DNA of 64,000 nt from contig NC_091247.1 in NCBI RefSeq assembly GCF_042477335.2, forward strand, positions 6,842,501-6,906,500, given 5' to 3'. Position 1 is the first letter of the stretch; every line of letters begins with the position of its first letter. Source of the DNA: Ovis canadensis. Taxonomy: Eukaryota > Chordata > Mammalia > Artiodactyla > Bovidae. The notes below the pieces were generated by a model that was not told the DNA's origin, made no database searches, and saw only the letters and a program-made list of their open reading frames with translations. The translations under genes and the position numbers were made by a program. Below are positions 56,440-64,000 of this stretch, in pieces.

Positions 56440-56895
56440 AGCTGGGCACGGATCCGGCCGGTGTGTGCTCGCTCAATGGGCGGAGCTAGGACGGCGCCCA
56501 GCGGCCGCGAGCGGGATAGCAAGGCGGAGCTGGGCCGGGCCGGGAAAGGAGCTTCCGGGCCTAGGGCTGAGATCGGACTTGGCTGCCGGTCTGCGCCCTC
56601 CAGTCCTGCGGAGCTGTCCCCGCAAGGCACCCCTAGCTTGCGCGCCCAATCGCACCGCGATCCTCCGAAACCGCAGAGGGCGCTGTCGCCGCCGCCGCGA
56701 TCCCTTCCCCGGGGCTTGAGCGGGCCGGAAGCGCGCGGGTGACTTCCGGCGCGTAGCCCCGGGTTGGGCGGTGCACCGGGCCGGGCGCGGGGCGGGGGAC
56801 TGGACCCAGCGAGCGGCCGAACCTGGTCAGGACCGCGGGCTCCGCGACGTATCCCAGTCGACGTCTCGGCCTCGGTGGAAGGTGCGGCCGCCGCC
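56440..56895 (+). promoter_or_regulatory. ASB6: ASB6 CpG-island promoter and 5'UTR
   Basis: GC- and CpG-rich, TATA-less DNA leads directly into the ASB6 start codon. Two ETS-type sites face each other, CCGGAAG at 56725-56731 and ACTTCCGG at 56742-56749, about 150 bases upstream of the ATG. The layout is typical of a housekeeping gene. The start codon has a strong Kozak context (GCCGCCATGC at 56891-56900). The exact transcription start is not visible; it probably lies between about 56,740 and 56,880. Confidence 0.75.
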
Positions 56896-57008
56896 ATGCC
56901 GTTCCTGCATGGCTTCCGGAGGATTATCTTCGAGTACCAGCCGCTCGTGGATGCTATCCTGGGCTCCTTGGGCATCCAGGACCCCGAGCGGCAGGAGCCC
57001 CTGGACGG
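56896..57008 (+). CDS. ASB6: ASB6 coding exon 1
   Basis: Codes for residues 1-37 plus two bases of codon 38, from MPFLHGF to ERQEPLD. It is followed by a GTAACT donor at 57009. This N-terminal tail lies before the ankyrin domain. Confidence 0.95.
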
Positions 57009-60000
57009 GTAACTCGCGCCCTTCCCCGCCTCAGACCGGCGCGGCACCCCTTTCCTTGTCCCCACAAATATGGCGGGCGGTGTCCTCATCTGTCAGAGGA
57101 GACCGAGGGCGGGCGGGGATGGGTGGAGGCGGCCGCGGCCCGCTCAGGGAGGCCCGTGGGGCGGGGTGGCGGCAGGGCCTCTGCCTCAGCGCCCCACCCT
57201 GCGCCCTGCCGGTCCTGTGCCCTCTACCTGGAGCTGCAGAGGAGCAGGATGTAGTCGGTAAACGCGGCGCGGGATGAGCTTTCTGTAGCCCGGAGTTTCT
57301 CGTTTGGTATAGACAGGCGCGCGTCTGTCATACGTTAGCCTGTGGGAAGGCTGTTCAGAAAGCGCATCGTTTAGAGGTTACATCGGCGAGCTAAAACCCT
57401 CACCCTTCGTGGTGATCGTGCTACCAGAGAGAGGCTGACAGTGGTTAAAGTGGTATATACTGCCTTACGTGGAGTGGAGAAAAGAGCCGAGGAGAGGGGG
57501 GATCGGGGGTGTGTTTTGGGCATCAGTTGGAATTGGCGAGGGGGGGTAGGCGGGTTGGGGCTGTGGTGCAAAGGGCTTTCTGGGTCCCTCAGCCTTTGGT
57601 GGACCAAACCGTCTCTGAGTGTGATCGGGCTTTGGGAGGTCTTCTGACCGCCCTGGCTGCTGGGCGGCCTGAGCTGGGGTGCAGCACCTTCTGCAGCCCC
57701 GGGTTAGTCGGTGTCTGGTTCTTGCCTTTGGCCGCAAGGGTTTCCTTCAGTGCCAACAGCGCAGGTGTATGAGGCTTTGTACCTAAGTCAGGGGCCAGGT
57801 TGTATGGGTGACTTGGAAGGAGGTTGATGACAGCCCCAGTCCTTTCTCAGCAAACCTGGAGTCTGCTCCATTGAAAAGATCCAGCTTGGTCCACCAACCT
57901 TTTCGGAAGAGACTTTCTGCCCCATGGAGCCAGGGCCCTGCCTGGGGTGGGGGTGGGGGCGAAGTGGGGGTGACTGCAGGAGACCAAGGCCACTTACCCG
58001 CAGGGTGCCCTGCCAACCTGTCCCACCCTCAGCTGCTCCTCTCTCCTGCCCCAGGCCCAGTTATGCTGCCAGCGAGGAGAGCCGCATCCTTGTTCTCACC
58101 GAGCTGCTGGAGAGAAAAGCCCACTCTCCATTTTACCAGGAAGGCGTGAGCAACGCCCTGCTGAAGATGGCCGAGCTGGGGCTGCCGCGCGCAGCCGCCG
58201 TGCTCCTGCGGAATGGAGCCAACCTCAACTTTGAAGGTCTGCCGGAGCCTGGAGGGCTGGGGTGGATAGATGGCTTGAGTGTGGCCTGCCGGGGGTGGGC
58301 AGTCAAGCCTCCAGGCTCTGCCCTCATCTCTTCAGGGGTGATGCCTGAGGAAACCCACACTGGGTGGCCTCCCACCCCCTGCAGTTTCCCAGAGGCCCTC
58401 AACCACCTCTGATCAGGAGCAAGTTTGTCGCTGCTCCTATCAGGCGACTGACTTAGCAAACTTTCCCCCAGCTCCCAGCTAAATCCTTGCTTCCATTAAT
58501 GCAAAAATGGGGCTGCTGGCGCTGTGCCCAGAGCTAAGGGAAAGTAATTTTCTGCCGCTGGTTCTGAGCCATGTTGCATGCTGGTTCCTGCCACAGGGAG
58601 AGGGGGGAAACAGATAAGACACATTGGGCATAAATCACGGACTGATGGTGTTGGCGTCTAGCTGGTGTGCCCGGGAGGTGCTGATGGAGCCATCTTCCTT
58701 CCCTCTTTGTTTTGCCCTGGGTGGGGGGTTGGGGGGGGCAGGCAAGGTCAGCCAGGAGACACTCGGGACTGACTTGTTCCCGAATGGGGTTTTTGTGCTG
58801 ATACAGGACGTGCCAGGCGTGTCTCTCCTCCCCTTTGGAGGACAGGCTCAGAGGCGGCTGGGCTCCTGGGAGGTCAAGGAGCGGGGGAGGCGTTCTGCAG
58901 TCAGTCACTTGGGAGACCCAGCTTTGAGCATTTGTGGGTGTTCCTCCCCACAGCCTTGTTTTAGGTCCTATTTTACAAAAGGGACTAAAACCCAGATTAA
59001 GTACCTTGTCCGTTCACTGGAACACCTCCCCAGGACCCGAACCTAGGCCTGACTGAGCACCCTAGCGTCTGACGAGGACAGCTGTGTCCTGACCCCTCAC
59101 GGTGCCAGGAGCCCTTGGGTCGGAGCGTTGGGGCTAGGCTGCCAGGCTGGTCCTGGAATCCTGTGAGAATGTGCCGTCGGGCAGGGCTGATGTGAGCTGT
59201 GTCTGCGCCTTCAGACCCGGTCACCTACTACACGGCGCTGCACATCGCCGTCCTGCGAAACCAGCCTGACATGGTAGAGCTGCTGGTGCGCCACGGGGCC
59301 GACATCAACCGGAGGGACCGGGTAAGAGCCAGCCCTGCTCTGAAGGAGGCATGTGGCTGGGGCCCTGAGCCGCTCACAGGCCCCAGGGCCAACCTGGCTG
59401 TGCTTTCTTGGCTCAGATCCACGAGAGCAGCCCCCTGGACCTGGCCAGCGAGGAGCCGGAGCGCCTGCCCTGCCTGCAACGCCTCCTGGACCTCGGAGCA
59501 GACGTCAATGCGGCCGACAAGCATGGTGGGTGCTCCTGGGAGAAAAGCAGGATAGGCTGGGGCCAGACTGCCTCGTGAGGTAACCCTGGGCGTGCTGGGG
59601 TGATGGCTCGGCAGGCAGGCTGGAGGCAGCCCGTCTGACGGCAGAGCATGGCTGGATGCGTGCTGGTGCCTTCTGCTGACTCACAGAGGCTTGGGAGGTG
59701 GTGCATCGTGGCCCCACAAGGGCGTCTGCAGGAGCTGGACCTGTGTGCTCAGCTCCTGAGTGACAGGGCTTCCTTCCACCCAGGCTGGGTCTCAGGTAGC
59801 ATCTCAGGGCCCAGAAAAATCCTCCTTCTCCTGGCCCTTCTGGTCCAATGTTTGTGTCAATGGAGAGAAAACGGCCAGAAACCTGTCACCCTCAGCCGTA
59901 GCTGAGAGGTCAGTTTGGTGTTTTGTTTTTGTTTATTTTGGGCTGTGCTGGGTCTTTGTTGGTATGTGGACGTTTATCTAGTTGTGGTGAGTGGGGCGAC

Positions 60001-61528
60001 TTTCTGGTTGGAGTGTGCAGGCTTTCCATGTTGGAGGCTTCTCTTGGGAACATGGGCCCTAGGGCGTGTGGACTCAGTAGCTGTGCTCCCGGGCTCTCCA
60101 GCACGGGCTTAGTGGCTCTGCGGATATGGGATCTTCCAGGCCAGGGATCAAAGCTGTGTCTCCTGCACGGCAGGTGGATTCTTTACCACTGAGCGGCCAG
60201 GGAAGCCCAAGATCAGCTTTGGTTTCCTTTCATTTGGCTGCACCGGGTCTTAGTTGTTGCACGTGGGATCTAGTTCCTTGACCCGGGATCAAACCCAGAC
60301 CCCCAGCATTGGGTGCACAGAGTCCTAGCCACTAGGCCACAGGGAAATCCCCAAGATCAGTTGTTTTTAGCCTTCATTATCTGGTCCCGAGGGTCTGTAT
60401 TTCCTCCGGGCTGGCCTGGCCTGGCCTGGGCTTCCCCAGCCCCGCCTCTCCGCCTCACTGGCTCTCCCTCACTAGGTAAGACAGCCCTGCTGCATGCTCT
60501 GGCCAGCAGTGACGGGGTGCAGGTCCACAACGCCGAGAACATCCGGCTCCTGCTGGAAGGAGGTGAGCCCCACCCTTCCACTCGGCCCCCAGACCGTGAG
60601 GCGCGGCCACCCAGGCTGAGGCCTCCTCCCACCTCCTCTTCCCCCTCCTGGCTCTCCTAGGAGGTGAGCCCCACCCTTCCACGCACCCCTGGACCATGAG
60701 GCGCAGCCCCCTGGGCCGAGGCCTCCTCCCACCTTCTCTTCCCCCTCCTGGCTCTCCTAGGAGGTGAGCCCCACCCTTCCACGCGCACCTGGACCATGAG
60801 GCGCAGCCCCCTGGGCCAAGGCCTCCTCCCACCACCTCTTCCCCCTCCTGGCTCTCCTAGGGGCGGACGTCAAGGCCACCACCAAAGACGGGGACACAGT
60901 GTTCACCTGCATTATCTTCCTGCTGGGCGAGACGGTGGGAGGCGACAAAGAGGAGGCCCAGCTGATCAACCGCTTCTGTTTCCAAGTCACGCAGCTGCTG
61001 TTGGCCCACGGCGCCGACCCCAGCGAGTGCCCGGCCCACGAGTCCCTCACGCACATCTGCCTCAAGAGCTTCAAGCTCCACTTCCCCCTGCTGCGCTTCT
61101 TGCTGGAGTCGGGAGCCGCCTACAACTGCTCCCTGCACGGCGCATCCTGCTGGTCCGGCTTCCACATCGTCTTCGAGAGGCTCTGCTCCCACCCAGGCTG
61201 CGCGGAGGACGAGAGCCACGCGGACCTGCTGCGCAAGGCGGAGACCGTGCTGGATCTCATGGTGACCAACTCCCAGAAGCTCCAGCTGCCCGAGAACTTT
61301 GACATCCACCCTGTGGGCAGCCTGGCGGACAAGATCCAGGCCCTGCACTTCTCCCTGAGGCAGCTGGAGAGCTACCCCCCGCCCCTCAAGCACCTGTGCC
61401 GAGTGTACATCCGCCTCTACCTTCAGCCATGGCCCGTGGACGCCAAGGTCAAGACCCTACCTCTGCCTGACAGGCTCAAGTGGTACCTCCTCAGTGAGCA
61501 CAGTGGTGCCGTCGAGGACGACATCTGA
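56896..61528 (+). CDS. ASB6: ASB6, ankyrin repeat and SOCS box protein 6 (complete, six coding exons)
   Basis: CDS is join(56896..57008, 58055..58236, 59215..59321, 59417..59525, 60476..60562, 60861..61528): 1,266 nt, 421 residues plus TGA, the same length as human ASB6. All introns are GT-AG and the frame is unbroken. ASB6 is a substrate receptor for a Cullin-5/Elongin B-C E3 ubiquitin ligase; ankyrin repeats choose the target and the SOCS box docks Elongin C and Cullin-5. Ankyrin-like units are visible around residues 68-98, 102-133, 136-168, 171-208, 212-253 and 257-288, with hallmark TALHIAV and LLLxGAD patterns. The C-terminal SOCS box spans about 371-415, with BC-box LKHLCRVYIRL (375-385) and Cul5-box LPLP (399-402). 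Nothing looks degraded. Intron 5 is unusual: it contains a threefold tandem repeat that copies the splice sites. Confidence 0.97.
58055..58236 (+). CDS. ASB6: ASB6 coding exon 2
   Basis: A CCCCAG acceptor precedes 58055. The exon completes Gly38 and codes to Glu98, including the first ankyrin-like unit (SNALLKMAELG...ANLNFE). The donor is GTCTGC, weaker than consensus, but the reading frame and family alignment require this boundary. Confidence 0.94.
59215..59321 (+). CDS. ASB6: ASB6 coding exon 3
   Basis: Codes for residues 99-134 with a textbook ankyrin repeat (TALHIAVLRNQPDMVELLV, HGADI). The donor is a strong GTAAGA. Confidence 0.95.
59417..59525 (+). CDS. ASB6: ASB6 coding exon 4
   Basis: Separated from exon 3 by an intron of only 95 bases. 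Codes for residues 135-170 plus one base, the third ankyrin unit (SPLDLASEEPERLPCLQRLL, LGADVNAADKH). Confidence 0.95.
59930..60212 (-). mobile_element. CHR-type SINE in ASB6 intron 4
   Basis: TTTATTTTGGGCTGTGCTGG tail to CTGAGCGGCCAGGGAAGCCC head; antisense to ASB6. Confidence 0.8.
60220..60350 (-). mobile_element. CHR-type SINE in ASB6 intron 4
   Basis: TTTGGCTGCACCGGGTCTTA to CACTAGGCCACAGGGAAATC; second antisense copy in a row. Confidence 0.78.
60476..60562 (+). CDS. ASB6: ASB6 coding exon 5
   Basis: Codes for residues 171-199 plus one base (GKTALLHALASSDG to NIRLLLEG). The true donor at 60563 (GTGAGC) is followed by two near-identical copies of itself at 60664 and 60764, caused by the tandem repeat in intron 5. 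Confidence 0.94.
60561..60860 (+). repeat. Tandem triplication of about 100 bp forming ASB6 intron 5
   Basis: Three head-to-tail units of about 100 bases (60561-60660, 60661-60760, 60761-60860). Units 2 and 3 are nearly identical; unit 1 has diverged in its middle. Each ends with the acceptor sequence GGCTCTCCTAG, and each begins at an exon-5-like donor GAGGTGAGCCCCACCC. The intron therefore contains three donors and three acceptors in register. Confidence 0.95.
60861..61528 (+). CDS. ASB6: ASB6 coding exon 6, ankyrin repeats and SOCS box
   Basis: Longest exon, 668 nt, coding residues 200-421 and the TGA at 61526-61528. It carries the last ankyrin units, a helical linker (about 305-370) and the whole SOCS box. 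The acceptor CTCTCCTAG ending at 60860 is duplicated exactly at 60660 and 60760. Confidence 0.96.
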
Positions 61529-62340
61529 CCGTCCGGGCTGTGGGGCGGGGTCTGGGCAGCCCCGTCCGCCTGTGGGTGATTGAAGTACCAGGGTGGCCCG
61601 AGGGGACAGCCTTCGGTCCGCCTGTTAGAAGGTGCAGGGTGGAGCCAGGCGGCTGCAAGCACTCCAGCGGGGGAAGGCCTCTCTCTGCAGGGAGACTGCC
61701 CCCGCTTCCCCTGCAGCGACTCCGAGCCTTGGCCCACAGTGGAACCGGAGACAGGGTTTAGGACAAGCACAGACCCTCCTGGTGGGAGGGAGTGCCAGGC
61801 ACTGAGAGAAGCAAGAGGGCTCCATGCCCACGCCCTCCTGAGGAAGCCGGCCTGCCCCAGCCCGAGTGGAAACACCAGGAGGGGCCTGTGGGGTGCAGCC
61901 CAGCCGAGACCCTTGACTCTTCACTCAAGATTCTGTCAAAAAAATAAGTGTTTCAGGGCAGGTAGGGAGAGAGCTGAGCTAACTCTGGCCAGCTTCTATA
62001 GCTCTCGGGCCAAGCCACCCACCACCCTGCCCACCAAGGGGCAGGGCTCTGCTCTGGCAGCAGCTCCGTTTGTGCCAAACGTGGGGTTTGGGGACCACGC
62101 CTTCTAAAAAGCAATCATGCATGACCGTGGGCTGTCTTTCTGAAACGTCTCACATCGTGAGGGCTCATCTGATGGGAAAAGCTACCAAGGCTGAAAGCCA
62201 ACCTCCGCCCTCTGTTGAGCCCTCACCAGGCCGCCTGCGGGTCACACAAGGTGGTCATTGTGAATTGTGTAACCGCCTTGGAGATAAGCTGAGGCGACTA
62301 AAGGATATATTTATAAAATTAAACTGATTTCTCTTGGCCT
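61529..62340 (+). other. ASB6: ASB6 3'UTR
   Basis: About 0.8 kb of non-coding sequence follows the ASB6 stop and runs to an ATTAAA signal at 62318-62323. No transposon is recognisable in it. The open frames here lack support as genes. Confidence 0.75.
62318..62323 (+). terminator. ASB6: ASB6 poly(A) signal ATTAAA
   Basis: The common ATTAAA variant sits about 790 bases past the stop, with GT-rich sequence (CCTTGTGTAAC) about 25-35 bases downstream. Cleavage is expected near 62335-62345. Confidence 0.65.
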
Positions 62341-62357
62341 TAAAGGTCCTTGTGTAA

Positions 62358-62361
<4 letters not shown>

Positions 62362-62392
<31 letters not shown>

Positions 62393-62408
62393 CCACACAC
62401 ACACACCC
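62362..62408. repeat. (CA)n microsatellite, interrupted
   Basis: About 23 CA dinucleotides interrupted by a CCCC stretch, between the ASB6 and NTMT1 poly(A) signals. Confidence 0.95.
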
Positions 62409-62577
62409 CACCTTCCCTGAGTTCAGGATAAAGGATCCCCCGGCAGCCGGGAGGGAGGGGTGGCAGGCACAAGATGCCACGCTTAGAGCAGTTTGCAAGC
62501 CGCATGACACGGCTGTCCCAGTAAAGACGAGCACCACTCCAGACGGGCGAGGGCCTTTCCAGCATAGGCTTCACCCT

Positions 62578-62583
62578 TTTATT
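62578..62583 (-). terminator. NTMT1: NTMT1 poly(A) signal AATAAA
   Basis: TTTATT on the plus strand is AATAAA on the minus strand, about 750 bases past the NTMT1 stop. It is the first canonical signal I noticed downstream of the stop. Cleavage is expected near 62550-62568, leaving about 0.2 kb to the ASB6 end. Confidence 0.6.
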
Positions 62584-62705
62584 TTTAACTGAAAATGCCC
62601 CCCCGAGGAGAAGCCACAGGCACAGCTGGGAGTGATGCTCCGGTCTCTCTCCTTGCCACAGGCTGCGGTGACCATCATGTTAGGAGGCCAGGGCCCCATC
62701 ACCAC

Positions 62706-62884
62706 AGCACCAGCAATGTGGACATGCCCCCATCCCCCAACAGCACCAGGAACATGGACATCCCCCCATCCCCCCACAGCACCAGCAATGTGGACACGCC
62801 CCCACCCCCCCAAGAGCACCAGGAACGTGGACATGCCCCCACCCCCAACAGCACCAGGAACGTGGACGTGCCCTCAGCCCCACG
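62706..62884. repeat. Minisatellite, five units of about 36 bp
   Basis: Units start at 62706, 62742, 62778, 62815 and 62850. Each begins AGCACCAG and continues with a conserved AATGTGGACATG-like core and a C-rich tail. Spacing is 36, 36, 37 and 35 bases. It lies in the inferred NTMT1 3'UTR. Confidence 0.93.
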
Positions 62885-63328
62885 ATTCAGCAGGTGCCAT
62901 GTGGACTCGCAGCCAGGAGGTCCACAGCTGTAGGCCCCACAGTCCCAGCTCCCCCCCTTCCCCGAGGCACAGTCCTCAGCAACTGCATTAAGGGTCATTC
63001 TCTTCCTCCTGAGGCAGCCAGGCCTGTGGCTGGAGGGCCAGCCAGTGTCTTGGAGGTGAGGGACTCACTCTTGCTCCTGCTGGGAGCACAGTGGCTCAGG
63101 GGTCACCCACTCCCCACCTCGCTGCAGCCTCACCGCCCCATCCAGCAGCACTCCTCTGGACCAGGTTCCCTTATGCCTTTTTGAAAAAGAGCCTGTTTGG
63201 CAGTGGATGGCAGACAGGTGTATTTAGTGACCCCACTCAACACTCCCGAACCATCAACGTGGAGCGTCTGGGCCTCACCTGGCCGCCAGTCCCCAGTCCC
63301 ACACCGGCCCCGTGCTCCGCCGGCCCGC

Positions 63329-63585
63329 TCATCTCAGGGCGAGGCTGTAGACGTGGTAGATCTCGTCCGGGAGGTTCTCCTGCCGCTCCTGGGCCAGGAG
63401 GCTGAGGCCCGCGCTGCGGACGATCCTGTGCACCACGTCCAGGGCGCGGCACACGCTGCTGTCCACGTCATCCAGGATGACGCCCTCCTGGGCCATGTTG
63501 TCCTTGATGACGACAATGCCGTTGGGGCGCAGGCCCTGCTTGCAGCGCCGCAGGAACTCGGCCAGGTGCTCATCAGTCAGGTGGC
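63329..63585 (-). CDS. NTMT1: NTMT1 (METTL11A) last coding exon, C-terminal 84 residues
   Basis: On the minus strand a pyrimidine-rich CCCCCAG acceptor precedes 63585. Two bases finish a glycine codon, then 84 codons run to TGA at 63331-63329. The protein reads HLTDEHLAEFLRRCKQGLRP at its start, then PNGIVVIKDN, MAQEGVILDD and ends YHVYSLALR, matching the C-terminus of the 223-residue N-terminal Xaa-Pro-Lys methyltransferase NTMT1. The enzyme methylates the alpha-amino group of proteins such as RCC1 with S-adenosylmethionine, mainly in the nucleus. This part forms the end of the Rossmann-like methyltransferase fold; the SAM-binding motifs are in earlier exons beyond 64,000. The frame carried by a visible ATG here (63573-63334) is a shadow; the real frame has no ATG at its start because it is an internal splice product. 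Confidence 0.93.
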
Positions 63586-64000
63586 CTGGGGGAGGCAGAG
63601 GCCGTCACTGGGGAGAGGCGGGCTCCGCCAGGCCCCTGCGCGGCCTTCGGCACTGCCACTGACTTCCTGAGAGCTGACTGTGCTGAATACACAGGGTGTG
63701 CTGGCTCTCAACAGCCCAGAGGGGTTCACCAAACCCCACTTTGAGCGGAAATGGGCGCAAAAGCCACCTGCCCCACACCTGCCCTCCACCCATCCTTCCT
63801 AGCCCGGGCCAGTGGTGCGCACCCAGCTGAGTTCCTCACCTACATTACAACCCCAAACAGAACTCAGGGCTGGACCCCCACGGGCTCCCAGCAGGCCTGG
63901 GCCGCCCAGCTTGCAGTGGGGAGGCCTGCTGCCAGGTGGGCAACCCGAGAAGAGCACCCTGAGTGTGCCGTCAGGCTAAGTGGGTGCAGGATAGGACAGC
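63586..64000 (-). other. NTMT1: NTMT1 intron (partial)
   Basis: Sequence upstream of the last NTMT1 exon to the window end. No further exon or repeat is recognisable. Confidence 0.7.

Larger units (their letters stand above)
62560..63328 (-). other. NTMT1: NTMT1 3'UTR
   Basis: The sequence from the NTMT1 stop down to an AATAAA at 62583-62578 (minus strand) is inferred to be its 3'UTR, about 0.77 kb. It includes a five-unit minisatellite (62,706-62,884). Confidence 0.65.

Noticed and set aside
60455-60835. Minus-strand frame with a repeated Gly/Pro/Trp-rich peptide
   Set aside because: It is the translation of the ASB6 intron 5 tandem repeat, not a gene.
62595-62933. Frames with repeated peptide (Ser-Asn-Val-Asp-Met-Pro-like) across the minisatellite
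   Set aside because: The peptide repeat only reflects the 36-bp DNA unit; there is no start context or homology.
63334-63573. Ser/Thr/Ala-rich minus-strand frame with an ATG over the NTMT1 exon
   Set aside because: It is out of frame with NTMT1, whose real frame gives a full match to the methyltransferase C-terminus.
1-64000. CRISPR array, phage, plasmid or bacterial operon
   Set aside because: Spliced genes, CpG islands and mammalian SINEs throughout; short tandem arrays here have no spacer structure.

Overview
The window is ruminant nuclear DNA, most likely from a bovid. It is dense in Bov-tA/Bov-A SINEs, CHR-type tRNA-derived SINEs and the RTE-type LINE BovB, a combination typical of pecoran ruminants. 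Its genes are spliced, have CpG-island promoters, and match the mammalian PRRX2 - ASB6 - NTMT1 neighbourhood (human 9q34.11). The window reads in the opposite direction to the human reference. Nothing bacterial, viral or plasmid-like was seen: no operons, no CRISPR array, no rRNA and no genuine tRNA gene.

Layout. (1) 1-34,281 is the first part of PRRX2 intron 1. PRRX2 runs on the minus strand and its homeobox exons are not in the window, so they should lie beyond position 1. The intron holds an isolated CpG island near 1.7-2.5 kb, a nested transposon complex at 6.2-11.8 kb, many SINE, MIR and L2 copies, and a few unique AT-rich blocks that look like conserved non-coding elements. (2) 34,282-34,543 is PRRX2 coding exon 1, inside a large CpG island. 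(3) 34.9-56.4 kb separates PRRX2 from ASB6. It is mostly repeats, including a run of four BovB fragments in one orientation at 40-42 kb, plus a striking unique AT-rich homeodomain-site-rich block at 45.0-45.6 kb. (4) 56,440-62,340 is the complete ASB6 gene on the plus strand: CpG-island promoter, six coding exons (421 codons, all junctions placed) and an ATTAAA poly(A) signal. (5) 62,555-64,000 is the last coding exon and 3'UTR of NTMT1 (METTL11A) on the minus strand. NTMT1 converges tail-to-tail on ASB6 with only about 0.2 kb between the inferred poly(A) sites.

The three genes have unrelated jobs. PRRX2 is a mesenchymal homeobox transcription factor, ASB6 is a substrate receptor of a Cullin-5 E3 ligase, and NTMT1 is an N-terminal methyltransferase. 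They are neighbours by synteny, not a pathway. I did not find a new molecular system. The most interesting local observations are a tandem triplication of ASB6 intron 5 that copies both splice sites, a five-unit minisatellite in the inferred NTMT1 3'UTR, the orphan intronic CpG island, an inverted NF-Y (CCAAT) pair, candidate PRRX2 enhancers, and insertions datable by target-site duplications.

Repeat boundaries are read by eye and are good to roughly 5-20 bases unless a target-site duplication is quoted. Exon boundaries are exact readings of splice consensus and reading frame.
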